From Pseudomonadota bacterium (lineage in GTDB: Bacteria; Pseudomonadota; Gammaproteobacteria; Steroidobacterales; Steroidobacteraceae), in contig JANYAE010000058.1 in NCBI GenBank assembly GCA_025355105.1, forward strand, positions 23,161 to 87,160: DNA of 64,000 nucleotides, written 5' to 3'. Both the position numbers and the translations under genes were made by a program. Position 1 is the first letter of the stretch; every line of letters starts with the position of its first letter. This document shows, piece by piece, positions 8,996-17,812 of the stretch. The notes beneath the pieces are model-generated. The model did no database searches. It had not been told where the DNA came from and saw nothing but the letters and a program-made list of their open reading frames with translations.

Positions 8996-10272
8996 ACCTG
9001 CGCCAGCGCCTGGCGCATGTCCTCGATCAGGTCGTCGGGATGCTCGATGCCGATCGAGACGCGGATCATCGACGCGGAGATGCCGAGGCGATCGCGAACC
9101 TCGGCCGGAACGCCGGAGTGCGTCATCGCCGCCGGGTGGCTGGCGAGGCTCTCGGTACCGCCGAGGCTGACGGCCAGCTTGATGACCTGCAGCGCGTCGA
9201 GGAAGCGGAACGCGCCGGCCTCGCCGCCCTGCACCTCGAAGGAGAACGTCGAGCCTGCCGCCTGACACTGGCGCTCGAACACCGTGCGACGCGGGTCGCC
9301 GGCGGCCAGCAGGCCGAGATGCTTGACCGAGATCACCTTCGGCTGGCCGGCGAGGAACTCGGCGACGCGCTGCGCGTTGTCGTTGGCGCGCTCCATGCGC
9401 AGCTTCAGCGTCTCCATCGAGCGCAGCAGCATCCACGCCGAGTTCGGATCGAGCTGCGTGCCCATCGCGCCGCGCAGCATGCGGATCGGCTGCACCACCG
9501 CGCGCCGCCCGGTGACGCCGCCGGCGACGAGGTCCGAGTGGCCGCCGACGTACTTGGTCAGCGAGTAGACGTTGAGGTCGGCGCCGCACTGCAGTGGATT
9601 CTGGTACAGCGGCCCGAGCATCGTATTGTCGGTGACCACCAGCGGCCGGTGACCCTGGCGGCGGCCGATGTCGTCGGCGGTCTCGGCCATCAGCGCGAGG
9701 TCGACCAGCGCGTTGGTCGGATTCGCCGGCGTCTCGGTCATGATCATCGCCACGCGCCCCTGCGCCAGCGCCGCCGTGGCCGCCGCGCTCACCACCTCGC
9801 GGCTCAGGCCGTCGGCGAAGCCGACGTGCCGGATGCCGTAGTTCGGCAGCGCCCTGGCGATCAGCGTCTCGGTGCCGCCATAGAGCGGCTGGCAGCACAG
9901 CAGCACGTCGCCGGCGCGCAGGTAGGCGAGGAAGGTGGTCGCGATCGCCGACATGCCCGACGAGAACACCGCCGCCGACTCGGCCTCATCCCAGAGCGCG
10001 AGCCGGTCCTCGAGCACCTCGAGATTCGGATTGTTGAAGCGCGAGTAGACGAGGCCGCCGGCCTGGCCCTCCGGCAGCGGCTTGCGCCCTGAGGTGTAGT
10101 CGAAGAAGTCCTTGCCGTCCTGCGCGGTACGGAACACGAAGGTTGAGGTCAGGAACACCGGCGGCTTGAGCGAGCCCTCCGAGAGGTGCGGTTCGAAGCC
10201 GAAGCCCATCATCTGGGTTTCGGGTGCCAGTGTCCGCTGGCCGATGGTGCGCTTGTGGTAGGTATCGGCCAT
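8992..10272 (-). CDS. Cys/Met-metabolism PLP enzyme (cystathionine gamma-synthase / gamma-lyase family)
   Basis: Fold-type I PLP enzyme of 426 aa. It has the family segments [38 protein letters not shown], the [17 protein letters not shown] aspartate, and the PLP lysine in [12 protein letters not shown]. The end [18 protein letters not shown] is typical. Gamma-synthase, gamma-lyase and sulfhydrylase members cannot be separated by eye. It lies 42 nt downstream of pmbA on the same strand. Its stop shares a CTAG tetramer with the convergent yihY-like gene. Confidence 0.88.
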   Translation of the reverse strand: MADTYHKRTIGQRTLAPETQMMGFGFEPHLSEGSLKPPVFLTSTFVFRTAQDGKDFFDYTSGRKPLPEGQAGGLVYSRFNNPNLEVLEDRLALWDEAESAAVFSSGMSAIATTFLAYLRAGDVLLCCQPLYGGTETLIARALPNYGIRHVGFADGLSREVVSAAATAALAQGRVAMIMTETPANPTNALVDLALMAETADDIGRRQGHRPLVVTDNTMLGPLYQNPLQCGADLNVYSLTKYVGGHSDLVAGGVTGRRAVVQPIRMLRGAMGTQLDPNSAWMLLRSMETLKLRMERANDNAQRVAEFLAGQPKVISVKHLGLLAAGDPRRTVFERQCQAAGSTFSFEVQGGEAGAFRFLDALQVIKLAVSLGGTESLASHPAAMTHSGVPAEVRDRLGISASMIRVSIGIEHPDDLIEDMRQALAQV

Positions 10273-10314
10273 GGTCGCTGCTCTCCCGCTACGGACTGGC
10301 GCGCAGGCGCCTGA

Positions 10315-11649
10315 CTACTCGCCGGCGATCGTCATCTCATCGACCAGCATCGAACCGACGCGGATCGAGCCGCGCTCGTCGATATCGCGCCCGACCGCGA
10401 CCAGACGCGCGAACATGTCCTTGAGGTTGCCGGCGATCGTGATCTCGTGCACCGGGTACGCAAGCTCACCGCCCTCCACCCAGAAGCCCGCGGCACCGCG
10501 TGAGTAGTCGCCGGTGACGCCGTTGACGCCCTGGCCCATGAGCTCGGTCACGACCAGGCCGCGGCCCATGCGGCGCAGCAACCCGCCGAAGTCCTCGGCG
10601 CCCGGATGCACGTTCAGGTTGTGCACGCCGCCGGCGTTGCCGGTCGTCTTGAGCCCGAGCTTGCGGGCCGCGTAGGTGTTGAGCACGTAGCCCTGCAGCA
10701 CGCCGCCGGCCACCAGCTCGCGGTCGCGCGTCGCGCAGCCCTCACCGTCGAACGGCGCGCTGCCGAGCGCGCGCGGCAGGTGCGGGCGCTCCGAGATGCC
10801 GAAAAACGACGGGAACACCTGCGTCCCGGCGGCATCGAGCAGGAAGGTGCTCTTGCGGTACTGCGCGCCGCCGCGCACCGCGGCGATGAAGTGGCCGACC
10901 AAGCCTCGCGCGAGCTCCGGAGCGAACAGCACCGGTGCGCGCGTGGTCGGGATGCGCCGCGCGCCGAGGCGCCGCACGGTGCGTTCGGCGGCCTGCCGGC
11001 CGACGGCCTCGACGTCCTCGAGCGTGCGCCAGTCGCGCGACGCGGTGTACCAGTAGTCGCGCTCCTGCTGCTCGCCCTGCTGGCCCATCACGACGCAGCT
11101 GACGCTGTAGTACGTCGACGGGAAGCCGCCGAGGAAGCCGAGCGAGTTGCCGTAGACGCGCAGCGAACGATGGCTGCCGACGCTCGCGCCCTCGGAGTTC
11201 GTGACGCGCGGATCAAGCGCGAGCGCGGCCGCCTCGCAGCGCTTGGCGATCTCGATGCCGGCCTCGGCCTCGAGGTCCCACGGATGCGAGAGGTTGAGGT
11301 CCGGCACATCGCGCGCCAGCGTGTCGGGATCGGGCAACCCCGCGCACTCATCCTCGGCCGTGAAGCGGGCGATCGAGACGGCCTTGCGCACGGTGTCGGC
11401 GATCGCCGCCCACGACAGGTCGCCGGTGGTCGCCGTGCCCTTGCGCCGGCCGACGTAGGCGGTGATGCCCATGCCGCGGTCGCGCTGGTACTCCAGCGTT
11501 TCGACCTCGCCGAGCCGGACGCCGATCGACAGCCCGGTGTCGACGCTGACGCCGACGTCGGCCTCGGTGGCACCGGCGGCACGCGCCTCCGCGAGCGACT
11601 GCTCGACGAGGGCGGCGAGATCGGCGTGCGCGAGAGCGGGCGTCTGCAT
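10315..11649 (-). CDS. pmbA: TldE/PmbA metalloprotease subunit
   Basis: Partner of TldD in the TldD/TldE protease, which matures some peptide natural products and degrades unfolded peptides. At 444 aa it has the usual length. Family segments are RDRGMGITAYVGRRKGTAT, GNSLGFLGGFPSTYYSVSC, GLKTTGNAGGVHNLNV and the C-terminal MGQGVNGVTGDYSRGAAGFW. TldE lacks the HExxH-type site, as seen here. tldD is in the same window (15501-16970). It is divergent from darP, as in E. coli. Confidence 0.95.
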   Translation of the reverse strand: MQTPALAHADLAALVEQSLAEARAAGATEADVGVSVDTGLSIGVRLGEVETLEYQRDRGMGITAYVGRRKGTATTGDLSWAAIADTVRKAVSIARFTAEDECAGLPDPDTLARDVPDLNLSHPWDLEAEAGIEIAKRCEAAALALDPRVTNSEGASVGSHRSLRVYGNSLGFLGGFPSTYYSVSCVVMGQQGEQQERDYWYTASRDWRTLEDVEAVGRQAAERTVRRLGARRIPTTRAPVLFAPELARGLVGHFIAAVRGGAQYRKSTFLLDAAGTQVFPSFFGISERPHLPRALGSAPFDGEGCATRDRELVAGGVLQGYVLNTYAARKLGLKTTGNAGGVHNLNVHPGAEDFGGLLRRMGRGLVVTELMGQGVNGVTGDYSRGAAGFWVEGGELAYPVHEITIAGNLKDMFARLVAVGRDIDERGSIRVGSMLVDEMTIAGE

Positions 11650-11698
11650 GGGGCTCCGGGAGCGGGAATCGGGCCGTCATTCTAGGCTAGGATGGGCC

Positions 11699-12223
11699 AT
11701 GGCGGAGCGCGACGAAGACCCCGGGCCAATCGAGCCTCCCAGCAAGAGCCAGCGCAAGCGGGACGCCGAGGACCTCAAGGACCTGGGCGACGAGCTGGTG
11801 GCGCTGCCAGCGGCCGACCTCGAGGCGCTGCCGCTCGCGGAGAAGCTGCGCGACGCGATCGACCTCGCCCGGCGCATCACCGCCCACGGCGCCGCCGCCC
11901 GGCAGCGGCAGCTGATCGGCAAGATCCTGCGCAAGGTGGACGTCGACGAGATCCGGGCGGCGCTGGCCTCGCGTGCCCTCGAGATCCGATTCGAGGCCCG
12001 CGAATTCCACCGCATCGAGGGCTGGCGCGACCGGCTGCTGGCCGAGGGCGAGACGGCGGTGGCGGCGCTCACCGCCGCGGTCCCCGAGCTCGACGCCGGC
12101 CGGCTGCGGGCGCTGCTCGCCCAGGCCCGCGCCGAGGCCGCGGCCGGTCGGCCGCCAGCGGCGGCGCGCGAGCTGTTCCGCTACCTGCGCGGCGCGCTCG
12201 CCGCAGAAGCGCCGAGCGCGTAA
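11699..12223 (+). CDS. darP: Ribosome-associated protein DarP (YjgA, DUF615)
   Basis: Small protein that associates with late 50S precursors. The 174-aa product has the family opening PPSKSQRKRDAEDLKDLGDE, the central AHGAAARQRQLIGKILRKVD and the REFHRIEGWRDRLL block. The start is the ATG at 11699, 49 nt from the divergent pmbA start. It probably heads a darP-purE-purK unit; purE begins 9 nt after its stop. Confidence 0.92.
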   Translation: MAERDEDPGPIEPPSKSQRKRDAEDLKDLGDELVALPAADLEALPLAEKLRDAIDLARRITAHGAAARQRQLIGKILRKVDVDEIRAALASRALEIRFEAREFHRIEGWRDRLLAEGETAVAALTAAVPELDAGRLRALLAQARAEAAAGRPPAAARELFRYLRGALAAEAPSA

Positions 12224-12232
12224 AATCCGTCT

Positions 12233-12733
12233 ATGAAGCCCCTCGTTGGAATCATCATGGGCTCGTCTTCCGACTGGGAGACGATGCAGTCCGCGGCCGA
12301 CACGCTGACCCAGCTCGGCGTCCCGCACGAGGTGCGGGTGGTCTCCGCCCACCGCACGCCGGACCTGTTGTTCGAGTACGCCGCCGCCGCCAAGGGCCGC
12401 GGCCTCGAGGTCATCATCGCCGGTGCCGGCGGCGCCGCCCACCTGCCGGGTATGACCGCCGCCAAGACCTCGCTGCCGGTGCTCGGCGTGCCGGTGCAGT
12501 CAAAGACCTTGTCAGGGCTCGACTCGCTGCTGTCGATCGCGCAGATGCCGGCGGGCATCCCGGTCGGCACGCTCGCAATCGGCCCCGCCGGGGCGACCAA
12601 CGCGGCATTGCTGGCCGCCGCGATCCTCGCCAACAAGCACGCCGCGATCGGCAGCGCGCTCGAGCGCTTTCGCGCCGCGCAGACCGAGAAGGTGCTGGCG
12701 AAGCCGGACCCCCGAGCGGGCGCGACCACGTGA
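12233..12733 (+). CDS. purE: N5-CAIR mutase
   Basis: Converts N5-CAIR to CAIR in purine synthesis. The 166-aa class I PurE contains [25 protein letters not shown] with the catalytic histidine, [14 protein letters not shown] and [10 protein letters not shown]. Its TGA overlaps the purK GTG start (GTGA), so the two are translationally coupled. Confidence 0.97.
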   Translation: MKPLVGIIMGSSSDWETMQSAADTLTQLGVPHEVRVVSAHRTPDLLFEYAAAAKGRGLEVIIAGAGGAAHLPGMTAAKTSLPVLGVPVQSKTLSGLDSLLSIAQMPAGIPVGTLAIGPAGATNAALLAAAILANKHAAIGSALERFRAAQTEKVLAKPDPRAGATT

Positions 12734-13812
12734 AGGTCGCGGTCATCGGCGCGGGCCAGCTCGGTCGGATGCTGGCCCTCGCGGGCTATCCGCTCGGTCT
12801 CAGCTTCGAGTTCTACGACCGCACCGCGGACACGCCGGGTGGCCAGGTCGGGCCGATCGTCAGCGGCGAGTTCGACGACCTCGCGCGCCTCGAGCAGCTC
12901 GCGCGACGGGCCGACGTCGTGACCTTCGACTGGGAGAACGTCCCGGTCAGCTCGCTCGAGCCGCTCGTCCGGCACGCCCCGGTCTACCCGCAGCCGGCCG
13001 CGCTCGCGGTGGCGCAGGACCGGCTGCTCGAGAAGACTCTGTTCCGCGACCTCGGCATTCCGACGCCGCCGTTCGCCCCGGTGGACCTGCGCCAGGATCT
13101 CGAGGCGGCCGTGACGCGCATCGGCCTGCCGGGCATCCTGAAGACGCGCCGCTTCGGCTACGACGGCAAGGGCCAGGCGCGCATCCGGACCCGCGCCGAC
13201 ATCGCGACCGCGTGGACGGCGCTCGGCGGCGAGCCGCTGATCTACGAGGGTTTCGTGCGCTTCAGCCGCGAGTTGTCGCTGATCGGCGCGCGCAGCAGCC
13301 GCGGCGAGGTCGCCTTCTACCCGCTCGCCGACAACGTCCACGCGCACGGCATCCTGTCGGTGACGCGCGCGCCGGTGAGGAGCGCGCCGCTGCAGCGCGC
13401 CGCGCAGCGCCACATGCGCGCGATCCTCGATCACTTCGGCTACGTCGGCGTGCTGGCGATCGAGTTCTTCGTCGAGCGCGGCCGCCTGGTCGCCAACGAG
13501 ATGGCGCCGCGCGTGCACAACTCCGGCCACTGGACCATCGAGGGCGCTGAGACCAGCCAGTTCGAGAACCACCTGCGGGCGATCCTCGGCCTGCCGCTCG
13601 GCTCGACCGCGGCACGCGGCTATGCGGCGATGCAGAACTTCGTCGGTCGCCTGCCGGCGCGGGCCGCCGCGCTTGCGGTGCCGGGCCTGCACCTGCACGA
13701 CTACAGCAAGCGCGAGGCCCGGCCCGGCCGCAAGCTCGGCCACGCCACCGTCGTCGCCGGTTCGGCACGCGCCCGCGAGGCGGCGCTGCGACGCCTGCAG
13801 CGGCTGCGCTGA
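12730..13812 (+). CDS. purK: N5-CAIR synthetase
   Basis: ATP-grasp enzyme making N5-CAIR from AIR and bicarbonate. The 360-aa product starts at a GTG overlapping the purE stop and reads [23 protein letters not shown]-grasp signatures include [35 protein letters not shown] and the [14 protein letters not shown] end region. The start is fixed by the overlap and by the Rossmann glycines directly after it. Confidence 0.96.
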   Translation: MKVAVIGAGQLGRMLALAGYPLGLSFEFYDRTADTPGGQVGPIVSGEFDDLARLEQLARRADVVTFDWENVPVSSLEPLVRHAPVYPQPAALAVAQDRLLEKTLFRDLGIPTPPFAPVDLRQDLEAAVTRIGLPGILKTRRFGYDGKGQARIRTRADIATAWTALGGEPLIYEGFVRFSRELSLIGARSSRGEVAFYPLADNVHAHGILSVTRAPVRSAPLQRAAQRHMRAILDHFGYVGVLAIEFFVERGRLVANEMAPRVHNSGHWTIEGAETSQFENHLRAILGLPLGSTAARGYAAMQNFVGRLPARAAALAVPGLHLHDYSKREARPGRKLGHATVVAGSARAREAALRRLQRLR

Positions 13813-13856
13813 TCGCCGGCCTGCCGCCGGCCGCGCGCACCCTGCCGGGCCCGACT

Positions 13857-13885
13857 TTGGCGGTATTTTGACGGTACCGTATAGT
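13857..13885 (+). promoter_or_regulatory. Probable sigma-70 promoter of the AAA-FHA gene
   Basis: TTGGCG (13857-13862) and TATAGT (13880-13885) are spaced by 17 bp in the 118-nt gap after purK. A 10-bp palindrome, ACGGTACCGT (13871-13880), lies in the spacer and touches the -10, so a repressor site is possible. Confidence 0.5.
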
Positions 13886-13930
13886 GGGCTGTCGTTGGCC
13901 AGCGGACCGGCAACTCAGGCACCCCAGTCG

Positions 13931-15211
13931 ATGTATCTCGACCTGTTCCGACTGAAGGAGCTCCCGTTCCGGCTGAGTCCGGACCCGCAGTTCCTGTACC
14001 TGTCCAAGCACCATGCGCGCGCCAAGGCGTACATGGAATCGACCATCTGGTTCACCGACGGCTTCGTCGTGATCACCGGCGAGATCGGTGCGGGCAAGAC
14101 CACCCTGATCGAGAGCTTCCTGCGCGAACTCGACAAGGACGTGGTGGTCGCGCAGATCAACCAGACGCAGATCAGCCCGCTCGGCTTCCTGCAGGGGCTG
14201 CTGGTGCAGTTCGGATTCTCGCCGTTCAAGATGAACAAGGCGGAGCTGCTCGCGACCATCAACAGCTTCCTGGTCGAGCAGTACGCCGCCGGCCGCAAGG
14301 TGGTGCTGGTGATCGACGAGGCTCAGAACCTGTCCAGCCGGGTGCTCGAGGAGGTGCGGCTGCTGTCCGGCGTCGAGACGACCAAGGACAAGACGCTGCG
14401 GATCATCCTCGCCGGCCAGCCGGAGCTCAACGACAAGCTTGACTCGCCCGAGATGGTCCAGCTCGCGCAGCGCATCCGGCTGCGCTTCCACCTGACGCCG
14501 CTGTCGCGCGAGGACTGCAGCGCCTACATCCTGCACCGCCTCGAGATCGCCGGCGCCGGCGGCCGGTCGATCTTCAGCGAGAGCGCGCTCGGGCTGGTGC
14601 ACCGCTACACGGGCGGCGTGCCGCGGCTCATCAACACCCTGTCCGACACTTCGATGATGAGCGCCTTCGCCATCGACAAGGACACCGTCGACGAGGCCGA
14701 GGTCAAGGCGGCGGTCGATGAACTGCAGTGGGTGGAGTACGCGGCCCGTACCAACCGCATGCAGCGCGCCGAGATGGTGGTGCCGGTGCTGCGCCACATC
14801 TCGCCCGACACCGTGCTCGGGCGGATCTACGTGGCGACCGACGGCCGCACCGTGGCCGAGAAGGAGCTGAAGCTCGGACGCCTGCTGGTCGGGCGCACCT
14901 CCGAGAACGACCTGCAGATCGACTCGAAGTACGTCAGCCGCCACCACTGCCAGATCACGGTGACGCTCGAGGGCACGGTGGTCGAGGACCTCAACAGCAC
15001 CAACGGCCTCGTCTGCCGCGGCAAGCGCGTGCGCCGGCAGCTGCTCAAGGACGGCGACGTGATCGTCATCGGCCAGCACACGCTGAGCTACGTCGACGAG
15101 CGCCCGAACACGCCGCGCGGGCCCACCGACACCGGCAGCGGCGACACCAACGCCACGGGCTCCCACGAGATGCTGAGCGCGAACCCGGAGTCCGGTTCAG
15201 GCCCGCACTGA
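13931..15211 (+). CDS. ExeA-type AAA ATPase fused to a C-terminal FHA domain
   Basis: The 426-aa protein opens with MYLDLFRLKELPFRLSPDP, the signature of the ExeA/GspA/MSHA-type ATPase group. Walker A is GEIGAGKTT (about 53) and Walker B is VVLVIDEAQN. An arginine sensor region with LAQRIRLRFHL follows. A forkhead-associated domain (about 305-400) has GRLLVGRTSENDLQI, SRHHCQI and NSTNG, the canonical phosphothreonine-reading residues. The tail is disordered. ExeA relatives remodel peptidoglycan contacts for secretins or pili. No secretion genes are adjacent, so the partner is unknown. Confidence 0.9.
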   Translation: MYLDLFRLKELPFRLSPDPQFLYLSKHHARAKAYMESTIWFTDGFVVITGEIGAGKTTLIESFLRELDKDVVVAQINQTQISPLGFLQGLLVQFGFSPFKMNKAELLATINSFLVEQYAAGRKVVLVIDEAQNLSSRVLEEVRLLSGVETTKDKTLRIILAGQPELNDKLDSPEMVQLAQRIRLRFHLTPLSREDCSAYILHRLEIAGAGGRSIFSESALGLVHRYTGGVPRLINTLSDTSMMSAFAIDKDTVDEAEVKAAVDELQWVEYAARTNRMQRAEMVVPVLRHISPDTVLGRIYVATDGRTVAEKELKLGRLLVGRTSENDLQIDSKYVSRHHCQITVTLEGTVVEDLNSTNGLVCRGKRVRRQLLKDGDVIVIGQHTLSYVDERPNTPRGPTDTGSGDTNATGSHEMLSANPESGSGPH

Positions 15212-15228
15212 GCAGGCGGCGGCGAGGG

Positions 15229-15450
15229 CTACTCGTCGAGCGGGCGGTGGTCGTAGCGCGCCGCGTCGTCGCGGTAGGAGCGGCGCCTCAGGATCAGCAC
15301 GGCACCGCCGACGATGCCGATCACCCCGGCGGCGAAGGCCGCGTTGCTCCAGGCTGATGCCCGACCGGCGTAGGACGCGAGGCCGGCGCCGAGGCCCGCG
15401 GCGAGGTAGGCGTACGGCAGCGCTTCGTAGAGGCCGCGCGGCAGGTGCAT
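15229..15450 (-). CDS. Small two-helix membrane protein, unknown function
   Basis: A 73-aa product starting MHLPRGLYEALPYAYLAAG with two hydrophobic segments (about 10-30 and 36-54). The last runs into a basic stretch LRRRSYRDD, so the polar C-terminus is probably cytoplasmic. It lies 50 nt downstream of tldD on the same strand and 17 nt from the convergent AAA-FHA gene. I do not recognise the family. Confidence 0.65.
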   Translation of the reverse strand: MHLPRGLYEALPYAYLAAGLGAGLASYAGRASAWSNAAFAAGVIGIVGGAVLILRRRSYRDDAARYDHRPLDE

Positions 15451-15500
15451 CAGCGGATCTCCCAGGCGCGCGCCGCGGCCGGCGCGTCGCCGACACGGTG

Positions 15501-16970
15501 TCAGCCGGTGCCGCCGACTGTCAACCCTTCGACCTTCATGGTCGGCTGGCCGACTCCGACCGGGATGGTCTGGCCCTCCTTGCCGCAGTTGCCGACGCCG
15601 GCGTCGAGCTTCAGGTCGTTGCCGAGCATCGACACGCGCTGCAGCACCTCCGGGCCGGAGCCGATCAGCGAGGCGCCCTTCACCGGCCGGGTCACCCGGC
15701 CGTCCTCGATCAGGTAGGCCTCGCTGGTCGAGAACACGAACTTGCCGCTGGTCGTGTCGACCTGACCGCCGCCGAAGTTGACGGCGTAGAGGCCCTTCTT
15801 GACCGAGCGGATGATCTCCTCCGGATCGTGCGGCCCGGCGAGCATGTAGGTATTGGTCATGCGCGGCAGCGTGCTGTGCGCAAACGACTCGCGGCGGCCG
15901 TTGCCGGTCGGCGCCATGCCCATCAGCCGCGCGTTCAGCCGGTCCTGCATGTAGCCCTTGAGCACGCCGTTCTCGATGAGCGTCGTGCAACGCGTCGGCG
16001 TGCCCTCGTCGTCGATGTTGAGCGAGCCGCGGCGCCGGGCGAGGGTGCCGTCGTCGACCACCGTGCAGAGCGCGCTTGCGACCGTCTCACCCATGCGCCC
16101 GGAGAATGCCGACGTGCCCTTGCGGTTGAAGTCCCCTTCCAGCGGGTGGCCGACCGCCTCGTGCAGCATGACGCCCGGCCAGCCGCCGGCGAGCACCACG
16201 GTCATCGTCCCGGCCGGCGTCGGCACCGCCTCGAGGTTGACGCTCGCCGCGTGCACGGCCTGGCGCGGCAGGTCGTGCACCGCGGGATTGGCAAGCAGTT
16301 CGGCCATCGTGTAGCGGCCGCCCATGCCGACGTAGCCCTGCTCGCGCCGGCCGCCGTCCTCCATGATCACGCTGACGTTGACCCGCACCAGCGGCCGCAC
16401 GTCGGCGGCCAGCGTGCCGTTCGAATTCAGGATCAGGATCACCTCGTGGATGCCCGACAGGCTCGCCATCACCTGCTTGACGCGCGGATCGAGACGCCGC
16501 GCCTCGCGGTCGAGCACTCCGAGGAACGCCACCTTGTCCGCGTCGGCCACGGTGACGATCGGGTCGGCCGGTAGGTAGAGCTTGTGGCCGGTGATCGCGC
16601 TGCCGGCACGGATACCGGGGCCGCCGGGGGCCGTGCCGCCGGTGCGGGCGATCGCGCGTGCCGCGCGCGCCGCCTCCTCGAGCGCCGGTCGCGAGACCTC
16701 GTCCGAGTAGGCAAAGCCGGTCCGCTCACCGGAGATCGCGCGCACGCCGACGCCCTGATCGATGCTGTGGCTGCCTTCCTTGACGATGCCGTCCTCGAGC
16801 GCCCAGGACTCGTCGCGCGCCAGCTGGAAGTAGAACTCGGCCTCGTCGAGCGTGTGGCTGTGCATCGAGCCGAGCACGCGCTCGAGGCTGGCCAGATCCA
16901 GTCCCGAGGGCTCGAGGATGCAGGCGAGCGCGATGTCGAGCGGGTCGTCGGTCTTGAGCACGGCGGCCAT
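15501..16970 (-). CDS. tldD: TldD metalloprotease subunit
   Basis: Catalytic partner of PmbA/TldE. The 489-aa product contains the zinc motif [11 protein letters not shown] (HExxxH). It also has [27 protein letters not shown] and [19 protein letters not shown], all characteristic. The start is the ATG at 16970, 10 nt after the upstream nitrilase-family gene. The longer open frame upstream is non-homologous. It is the last conserved member of the rlmH-maf-rng-yhdP-nit-tldD run. Confidence 0.96.
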   Translation of the reverse strand: MAAVLKTDDPLDIALACILEPSGLDLASLERVLGSMHSHTLDEAEFYFQLARDESWALEDGIVKEGSHSIDQGVGVRAISGERTGFAYSDEVSRPALEEAARAARAIARTGGTAPGGPGIRAGSAITGHKLYLPADPIVTVADADKVAFLGVLDREARRLDPRVKQVMASLSGIHEVILILNSNGTLAADVRPLVRVNVSVIMEDGGRREQGYVGMGGRYTMAELLANPAVHDLPRQAVHAASVNLEAVPTPAGTMTVVLAGGWPGVMLHEAVGHPLEGDFNRKGTSAFSGRMGETVASALCTVVDDGTLARRRGSLNIDDEGTPTRCTTLIENGVLKGYMQDRLNARLMGMAPTGNGRRESFAHSTLPRMTNTYMLAGPHDPEEIIRSVKKGLYAVNFGGGQVDTTSGKFVFSTSEAYLIEDGRVTRPVKGASLIGSGPEVLQRVSMLGNDLKLDAGVGNCGKEGQTIPVGVGQPTMKVEGLTVGGTG

Positions 16971-16980
16971 GGATCTCCTG

Positions 16981-17802
16981 TCAGCAGCTGAGGACGCGGT
17001 TCTGCAGCGCCGGGAACTCGGCCCGCACCCGCCCGAGCGCCGCGCGGTCAATCACGGCGCTGATGAAGCCTGAGCCACGCGGCAGGCGCGTCAGCACGCG
17101 CCCCCAGTAGTCCACGATCAGGCTGTCGCCGTAGGTCTCGCGGCCGTTCGGGTGCACGCCCGACTGCGCGGCGGCGGCAACGTAGCACAGGTTCTCGACG
17201 GCGCGCGCACGCAGCAGCATCTCCCAGTGCGCGCGTCCGGTCGGCACGGTAAACGCGGCGGGCATCACCAGGATCTCGGCGCCGCCGGCCGACAGCCGGC
17301 GGTAGAGCTCCGGGAAGCGCATGTCGTAGCACACCGACAAGCCGACCCGTCCGGCCGGCGTGTCGACCAGCACCACTTCGCGTCCCGGCGCGACGTGGCT
17401 GCTCTCGCGGTAGGTCTCGCCGGGCTTGCCGGGGACGTCGACGTCGAACAGGTGGATCTTGTCGTAGCGCGCGACGCACTGCCCGCCGGCGTCGTAGACC
17501 AGCAAGCTGTTGGTGACGCGCCCATCGGCCGCCTCGCTCCTCAGCGGCTGCGTGCCGCCGATGATCCACAGGCCGTGGCGCTGCGCGGCCGCGGCGAGGA
17601 AGTCCTGCGTCGGGCCAGTGCCGTAGCGCTCGGCGACGGCGCGCTTGTCGGCGTCGCGCCGGCCGAGGAAATTGAAGTTCTCCGGCAACAGCACGACGCT
17701 CGCGCCGGCGCCGGCAGCCGCCTCGATCAGGCTCCCGGCCGCGGCCAGGTTGGCCGCGACCTCAGGGCCGGAGGTCATCTGCAGTGCCGCGAGACTCGTC
17801 AC
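16981..17802 (-). CDS. Nitrilase-family C-N hydrolase (Nit1-like, probable deaminated-glutathione amidase)
   Basis: The catalytic Glu-Lys-Cys triad is visible: E41 in LLPENFNF, K115 in [10 protein letters not shown] and C158 in [15 protein letters not shown]. The 273-aa length and the [12 protein letters not shown] loop resemble the Nit1 branch, which repairs deaminated glutathione. The GTG start is supported by an AGGAGG 5 nt upstream, embedded in the end of yhdP. Its position between yhdP and tldD is conserved in many Gammaproteobacteria. Confidence 0.93.
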   Translation of the reverse strand: MTSLAALQMTSGPEVAANLAAAGSLIEAAAGAGASVVLLPENFNFLGRRDADKRAVAERYGTGPTQDFLAAAAQRHGLWIIGGTQPLRSEAADGRVTNSLLVYDAGGQCVARYDKIHLFDVDVPGKPGETYRESSHVAPGREVVLVDTPAGRVGLSVCYDMRFPELYRRLSAGGAEILVMPAAFTVPTGRAHWEMLLRARAVENLCYVAAAAQSGVHPNGRETYGDSLIVDYWGRVLTRLPRGSGFISAVIDRAALGRVRAEFPALQNRVLSC

Positions 17803-17812
17803 GCTGTCCTCC

